This document shows, piece after piece, positions 59,792 to 64,000 of a stretch of DNA of 64,000 nucleotides (the first letter of the stretch is position 1; every line of letters begins with the position of its first letter). This DNA comes from an uncultured Aquimarina sp. Lineage in GTDB: Bacteria > Bacteroidota > Bacteroidia > Flavobacteriales > Flavobacteriaceae. The stretch is from positions 1 to 64,000 of the forward strand of contig CANNCQ010000009.1 in NCBI GenBank assembly GCA_947503135.1, read 5' to 3'. The notes below the pieces were generated by a model. The model was not told the DNA's origin. It saw only the letters and a program-made list of their open reading frames with translations, and made no database searches. Both the position numbers and the translations under genes were made by a program.

Positions 59792-60019
59792 TTATTCAAT
59801 TTCTTCGAAATCAATATATTCGCCAACTACTTTTTTTGATTTTTTTATTTCTTTTTTAGTAGTCTCTTTGTTGTTAGAACTAGGGTTTGCGTTAGGATTT
59901 GGCACTCCAAATTTTTTGCTTAGTCTTTTTAAAAATAGTTTAAGCAATAACGGAGCAGCATATTTCGTTATTAGAATTAACGCATAAAAAATTAATAAGC
60001 CTATTATAATAATCTTCAT
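59792..60019 (-). CDS. DUF4834 small membrane protein
   Basis: A 75-residue protein starting MKIIIIGLLIFYALILI with one membrane helix, then a charged tail ending KVVGEYIDFEEIE, which fits the DUF4834 family. An upstream in-frame start would add 11 residues but is not needed. It lies 17 nt upstream of YfhO, as the first gene of that operon. Function unknown. Confidence 0.7.
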   Translation of the reverse strand: MKIIIIGLLIFYALILITKYAAPLLLKLFLKRLSKKFGVPNPNANPSSNNKETTKKEIKKSKKVVGEYIDFEEIE

Positions 60020-60099
60020 CAAACTGTGTTTATGAGTACCAAAAATAAGCATCTCAATAGATTATTCAATTGGTTAAGCTTAAAAATGATAAAATCTGC

Positions 60100-60107
60100 T
60101 ATATTTG
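60100..60107 (+). promoter_or_regulatory. Candidate -7 element of the outer-membrane barrel gene
   Basis: TATATTTG matches TAnnTTTG and lies 17 nt before the ATG at 60125. It overlaps a longer in-frame extension of the gene, so it favours the later start. Confidence 0.4.
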
Positions 60108-60124
60108 ACATAAAGCAAGTAGTG

Positions 60125-62467
60125 ATGCAATGCCCTCTGTTTATCAGTTTTATAATTTGGGTTTTAGTTAGTGCAAATGTAACGGCACAATACACTGAAA
60201 CTATCAACACGAATCGCCCTGGAACATCGCAGGGAGCATTTTCTGTGGGAAAAAACGTAGTTCAGTTTGAAACAGGACTTGTTATAGGTTCCGAAAGGCA
60301 CGATCTTTTTAATAACAAAACGAATACGTCTGAATTTCAGTACAACATTCGTGTAGGTTTATTAAAAGAGCAGCTCGAGTTTGGTTTAGAGGGTAGTTAT
60401 TTGCGTTTAAATTCAGATGATAGAATAGGTAACGATAGTGGTGTTATTCGAAAAGGATTCCCTTTTAATGCTTTGGGGGTTAAATATTTGATTTATGATC
60501 CGTACAAGTATAAAAGGGAACGTAGTACAAATATTTTAAGCTGGAACGCTAATAGGAAATTTCAGTGGAAAAAATTAATTCCTGCAGTTTCAGCCTATGC
60601 TGCAGCAAATTTCACCTCCTCAACAGGAGATTTGTCTTTTCAAAACAACCCAGATAATCGTGCTACAGAGGTACAGCCTAGTATTACTCCAAGATTTGTG
60701 ATTTCGGCACATAATGTTTGGTCCGAAAGATTGGTTTTTATAGCGAATTTAGTTTCTAGGAATTTAGGATCGGAATTTCCAGAAATAAGATTCATAACCA
60801 CTACTACCTACAATTACAATAGTTTTTTATCCTTTTTTGGAGAGTACGAAGCCGTTTCGAGTAAAGTTTATAAAGACCATTTGCTTAAGGCAGGTGGCGC
60901 ATTTTTGTTAACTAAAGACCTGCAGTTTGATATGCGCATTTTAGGGAATTTTAAAAATACACCAAGTATTTTTAATGTTGCATTTGGTGCGTCATACCGT
61001 TTGGATTATCATAAAAACACTGATAATGAATACATTGATACGGGAGAAAATTACGATGCGAAAAAGTATGTAGCTCTTATAAAAAAGGATATTGAAAGTG
61101 GTCATTTAGACGAAAGTGTGCTTACAGGAGAATTACAAAGCGTAATTGATGAGGATGTAATTATTGAACGTTTTAGTGGAGTTGATTTAGAAAGTTTTGC
61201 ACAGGAAGAAGAAGAGGAAGAAGAATTTGATGAGGAATTTGATGAGGATATTGAAGAAGAAGATACACGTATAAGATGGTGGCAAATAGGTAAGAAAAGG
61301 CGTTTACGTAAAAAAGCATTGTCAGATACTTTGTCAACAAAGTCACTTGCTGGTACAGGAGGTAGAAGAAGCGATTTCTTAGATGACGATTTTATAAAGC
61401 AAAAACAAGCAGAAATTACTCCTGCCGAACGAACTGCTGAAGAACTAGCAGAATTGGAGCTTAGGAGAGAAGAAGAGGAAAATAAAAAGAAAAAACGCCT
61501 GTTTGGTAAAAACAATAAGGCTAATGAAATTTATGTGGATAAAATCACAGGCGACTCTATACCACCTCCCGACTATTCGAGCATGTCTAAAAAAGAGCGA
61601 AAAATAGCTCAGAAAAGACATAAAGAATTATTCGAATTAGACGAATTGGGTCTTGAAAATTTAGATTTGGAAGGTTTTGCAGACTCAATTGAAGAGGAGC
61701 AAAATACAAGAGATATTGAAAAAGCAAGAAAGAAAAAAGAAAAAGCGGCTAGAAAATTAGCAAAGAAAGAGAAGAAGAGAAATAAAAAAGATGCGTTTTT
61801 GTATGAAAACGAAGATGACGAGCCGGCCTTTGAAGGTGAAGAGCTTGAAGATTCTAATCCGATTATTCAGAACAATTCGCCAGAAGAGAATTTTAAAGAA
61901 TCAAATGAAGAAGAATTTGATTTAAAAAAGGCTTTGAAAGAAGATAAAGAACTGCAGAAATTGGAAGCTGAGATAGCGAAGGAAGAAGAAAAAGAACGTA
62001 AGCGACTAGAAAAAGAGGCTGCTAAAAAGGCAAAATTAGAAGCTGAATTAGAAAAGCGTAATGCAAGACTATCTGAAGAAAAAGCAAAAGAAAGTCAAAA
62101 GCAACAGGAGCGGGAAGAAAAGCGATTGAAGGAAGAACGACAAGCAGAAGAGCTTAAATTAAAACAAGCTGTTAGAAATAAACAAGTTGATGAGAAAAAG
62201 CAGCGTAAAAAAGAAGAGGAGTTAAAGCTTGCCGAGCAACAACGTTTAGAGGAAGAAGCTAAATTGGAAGAAGAAAGAAGGAAAGCTTTAGAGGAGGCAA
62301 ATAAGAAAAAGCAGAAAGAAACAGCATTAGAAGAAGAAAAAGATAAAAAGCAAAAAGAAGCAAAAGCAATAAAGAAAGCTAAAACAACTAAAGTTGCTAA
62401 AAAGAAAAAGAAAAAGAAATCTAAATTTGATGAAATTGAAGATAGCGATGAGGAAGAAGAGTTTTAA
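60125..62467 (+). CDS. Outer-membrane beta-barrel (transporter-like) with long acidic/basic tail
   Basis: A 780-residue protein from the ATG at 60125, with signal peptide MQCPLFISFIIWVLVSANVTAQ. Residues about 23-300 form an outer-membrane barrel like the MetA-pathway/transporter family (INTNRPGTSQGAFSVGKNVV, FETGLVIGSERHDLF, then YRLDYHK). The remaining 400-odd residues are low-complexity and charged: EEEEEEEFDEEFDEDIEEED, then Lys/Glu coiled coils to a poly-Lys segment, with a few Pro or Ser spacers. A start at 60086 would add 13 residues but covers the predicted promoter. The tail function is unknown; it could sit in the periplasm and bind the wall or an ion. Confidence 0.82.
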   Translation: MQCPLFISFIIWVLVSANVTAQYTETINTNRPGTSQGAFSVGKNVVQFETGLVIGSERHDLFNNKTNTSEFQYNIRVGLLKEQLEFGLEGSYLRLNSDDRIGNDSGVIRKGFPFNALGVKYLIYDPYKYKRERSTNILSWNANRKFQWKKLIPAVSAYAAANFTSSTGDLSFQNNPDNRATEVQPSITPRFVISAHNVWSERLVFIANLVSRNLGSEFPEIRFITTTTYNYNSFLSFFGEYEAVSSKVYKDHLLKAGGAFLLTKDLQFDMRILGNFKNTPSIFNVAFGASYRLDYHKNTDNEYIDTGENYDAKKYVALIKKDIESGHLDESVLTGELQSVIDEDVIIERFSGVDLESFAQEEEEEEEFDEEFDEDIEEEDTRIRWWQIGKKRRLRKKALSDTLSTKSLAGTGGRRSDFLDDDFIKQKQAEITPAERTAEELAELELRREEEENKKKKRLFGKNNKANEIYVDKITGDSIPPPDYSSMSKKERKIAQKRHKELFELDELGLENLDLEGFADSIEEEQNTRDIEKARKKKEKAARKLAKKEKKRNKKDAFLYENEDDEPAFEGEELEDSNPIIQNNSPEENFKESNEEEFDLKKALKEDKELQKLEAEIAKEEEKERKRLEKEAAKKAKLEAELEKRNARLSEEKAKESQKQQEREEKRLKEERQAEELKLKQAVRNKQVDEKKQRKKEEELKLAEQQRLEEEAKLEEERRKALEEANKKKQKETALEEEKDKKQKEAKAIKKAKTTKVAKKKKKKKSKFDEIEDSDEEEEF

Positions 62468-62543
62468 ATTTTACTTACTTTAAACAAAGAAATGACGCGA
62501 CTGTTAATATATTTGCGCATATTTTAGTTAAAGAAGTTGTTTT

Positions 62544-63662
62544 ATGATTTCAATAAAAAAAGTAACAAGTAGAAAAGAATTTTTAAGCTTTGTTACCTTT
62601 CCAAATACATTGTACAAAGGGAATGCTTTTTATGTTCCAGCCATAACAAAAGAAGAGTTAAATGCTATTTTGCCAAATGAAAATCCTGTTTATAACAACG
62701 CAGATGCTAACTTTTTTTTAGCAATTAAAAATGGTGAAATTGTTGGTAGAATAGCAGCTATAGCTAATTGGATAGAAATAAATGAACAAAAAAAATCAAA
62801 AGTTCGTTTTGGTTGGTTTGATGTTACAGACGATATTGAAGTCACACGAAAATTAATTGAAACAGTTATTGATTTTGGAAAGCAACATAACTTAAAGTCT
62901 ATAGAAGGACCCGTTGGTTTTTCAAATATGGATAAGGCAGGCCTTCTTACCAAAGGTTTCGAAGAGTTAAATACAATGATTACCTGGTATAATGCACCTT
63001 ATTATAAGGATCATTTACTAAGCTTGGGTTTTGAAGAAGCTGCAACTTGGGTAGAATTTAAAATTGATATACCTGAGGAAACGCGACCAAAAGTAGTTAA
63101 AGTAGCTAAGATTATTCAAGACCGTTACAAGTTAAAAATAATCAAATTCAGAAAAAATAAAGAAATACTTCCTCATGTAGATCGTATGTTTGAGTTGCTA
63201 AATAAAACTTACAGTGAATTGCAAACTTTTGTTCCAATTCAACAATATCAAATAGAACACTACAAAAAAAAATACCTGCCTTTTGTAAATCCTGATTACA
63301 TTACATGTGTTGCTAATGAAAAAAATGAGATTATAGCATTTTCTATTATAATGCCATCATTTTCTAAAGCGCTTCAAAAAGCTAAAGGGAAGCTGTATCC
63401 ATTTGGATTTTTACATATTTTAAAAGCACAAAGAATTAATGATACAGCAGCTTTCTACCTAATTGGAGTAGATCCAGAATTTCAAAGTAAAGGTGTTGCT
63501 GCGTTAATCTTTAAAGAAATGAATGAAGTTTTTTTAAGGAACGGTATTGTTAAGGTGGAAACAAACCCTGAGTTGATAGAAAACAAGGCAATACAAGCTC
63601 TTTGGAAAGACTATAAGCACCAACAACATAAAGAACGTCAAACGTTCAGAAAACTTATTTAA
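62544..63662 (+). CDS. GNAT-like acyltransferase-fold protein
   Basis: A 372-residue cytoplasmic protein with a C-terminal N-acetyltransferase-like fold: FYLIGVDPEFQSKGVAALIFKEM is the usual acetyl-CoA motif A form, and an N-terminal half (RKEFLSFVTFPNTLYKGNAF and EGPVGFSNMDKAGLLTKGF) repeats a related pattern. Its substrate is unknown. Its stop overlaps the aquaporin start by one base (TAATG), so the two are translationally coupled. Confidence 0.82.
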   Translation: MISIKKVTSRKEFLSFVTFPNTLYKGNAFYVPAITKEELNAILPNENPVYNNADANFFLAIKNGEIVGRIAAIANWIEINEQKKSKVRFGWFDVTDDIEVTRKLIETVIDFGKQHNLKSIEGPVGFSNMDKAGLLTKGFEELNTMITWYNAPYYKDHLLSLGFEEAATWVEFKIDIPEETRPKVVKVAKIIQDRYKLKIIKFRKNKEILPHVDRMFELLNKTYSELQTFVPIQQYQIEHYKKKYLPFVNPDYITCVANEKNEIIAFSIIMPSFSKALQKAKGKLYPFGFLHILKAQRINDTAAFYLIGVDPEFQSKGVAALIFKEMNEVFLRNGIVKVETNPELIENKAIQALWKDYKHQQHKERQTFRKLI

Positions 63663-64000
63663 TGAAAAAATTGAAAAAAAACTATATAGCCGAAGCTCTA
63701 GGGACTTTTTCTATGGTGTTTTGTGGTACAGCTGCAATGTCAATTAATGAGGTGATGAATGGTGCAGTTACCCACGTAGGAATTGGGATAACCTGGGGGT
63801 TTATTGTAATAGCAATGATTTATGCCTTTGGAGAAATATCGGGAGCTCATTTTAACCCAGCGGTTACCATTGCTTTTGCATACGCTAAAAAGTTTCCTTG
63901 GAAAGAAGTTCCTAAGTATATATTATTTCAAGTAATTGGAGCAATTTTAGCAAGTTTAGTTGTGTGGTATTTGTTTCCCGAAAGTGAAACATTGGGTGGT
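63662..64000 (+). CDS. MIP-family channel (aquaporin/glycerol facilitator), truncated by window end
   Basis: The frame starts at the ATG at 63662 (TAATG overlap with the GNAT gene) and runs off the end. The visible 113 residues begin KKLKKNYIAEALGTFSMVFCGTA and show the first NPA box in SGAHFNPAVTIAFAYAKKFP, then the third helix (YILFQVIGAILASLVVWYLF). The second NPA motif and the selectivity filter lie beyond the window, so water versus glycerol preference cannot be judged. Confidence 0.9.
   Translation, partial: MKKLKKNYIAEALGTFSMVFCGTAAMSINEVMNGAVTHVGIGITWGFIVIAMIYAFGEISGAHFNPAVTIAFAYAKKFPWKEVPKYILFQVIGAILASLVVWYLFPESETLGG

Noticed and set aside
61102-61515. Serine-rich 137-residue frame antisense to the barrel/tail gene
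   Set aside because: Runs of serine are the complement of GAA/GAG repeats of the real gene. No signal or homology.

Overview
The window is about 64 kb of AT-rich chromosome from a bacterium of the phylum Bacteroidetes, almost certainly a marine-type member of the family Flavobacteriaceae. The evidence is the bifunctional AcnB-type aconitase, the CarH-like/crtI-crtB-crtZ-crtY carotenoid cluster, a two-component propeller sensor kinase, families such as DUF4834 and YfhO, signal peptides ending in AQ, and promoters of the Bacteroidetes type (TTG, about 19 bp, TAnnTTTG; the best example precedes the tRNA). Species cannot be named from the sequence alone. I see no transposase, prophage, rRNA operon, CRISPR array or classical defence island. 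Most of the window is core chromosome with a few accessory patches.

Layout. 1-5.6 kb: tRNA-Lys, shikimate kinase, then a tight operon of a MerR/CarH-like regulator and crtI, crtB, crtZ and crtY, which together would convert GGPP to zeaxanthin. 5.6-7.3 kb: two secreted orphan proteins separated by a 137-nt imperfect hairpin element, which looks like a small acquired patch. 7.3-12.3 kb: a Crp/Fnr regulator, a small lipoprotein, the N-terminal remnant of a mitochondrial-type aconitase, and full-length acnB. 12.8-20.3 kb: an FMN-binding oxidase-like protein, guaA, a LysM/type-1 periplasmic-binding fusion, a DUF922 protein and a family 3 beta-glucosidase lipoprotein. 20.4-26.1 kb (minus strand): a translationally coupled pair of a self-cleaving S24 repressor and a DnaQ-exonuclease/GIY-YIG fusion with two operator-like dyads on its promoter, then a small ORF-sbtA-LysR bicarbonate-transport cluster, then mdh.

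26.5-40.8 kb (plus strand): clpB, a propeller sensor kinase, smpB, a small lipoprotein with a coiled-coil secreted protein, tilS, dsbD, pfkA-gapA and a BadF/N-acetylglucosamine-kinase-like ATPase. 40.8-54.6 kb: mixed housekeeping genes, including a DUF1569 protein, a conserved 484-residue protein of unknown function, an MBL-fold hydrolase, an esterase, an old yellow enzyme, a DEAD-box helicase with a DEVD motif, an aldose-epimerase homologue, an MsbA-like ABC exporter, a plant-GH3-like acyl-amido synthetase and a DUF2797 protein. 54.6-60.0 kb (minus strand): a DUF4834-YfhO-glycosyltransferase-flippase operon for cell-surface glycan work. 60.1-64.0 kb: an outer-membrane barrel with a very long charged tail, a GNAT-like protein and the first third of an aquaporin.

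Central carbon metabolism is well represented (acnB, mdh, pfkA, gapA, sbtA). The most unusual points are the CarH-like regulator that has lost the B12-ligand histidine, the S24 repressor/nuclease operon with its paired operators, the decayed second aconitase, and the hairpin-flanked secreted orphans.
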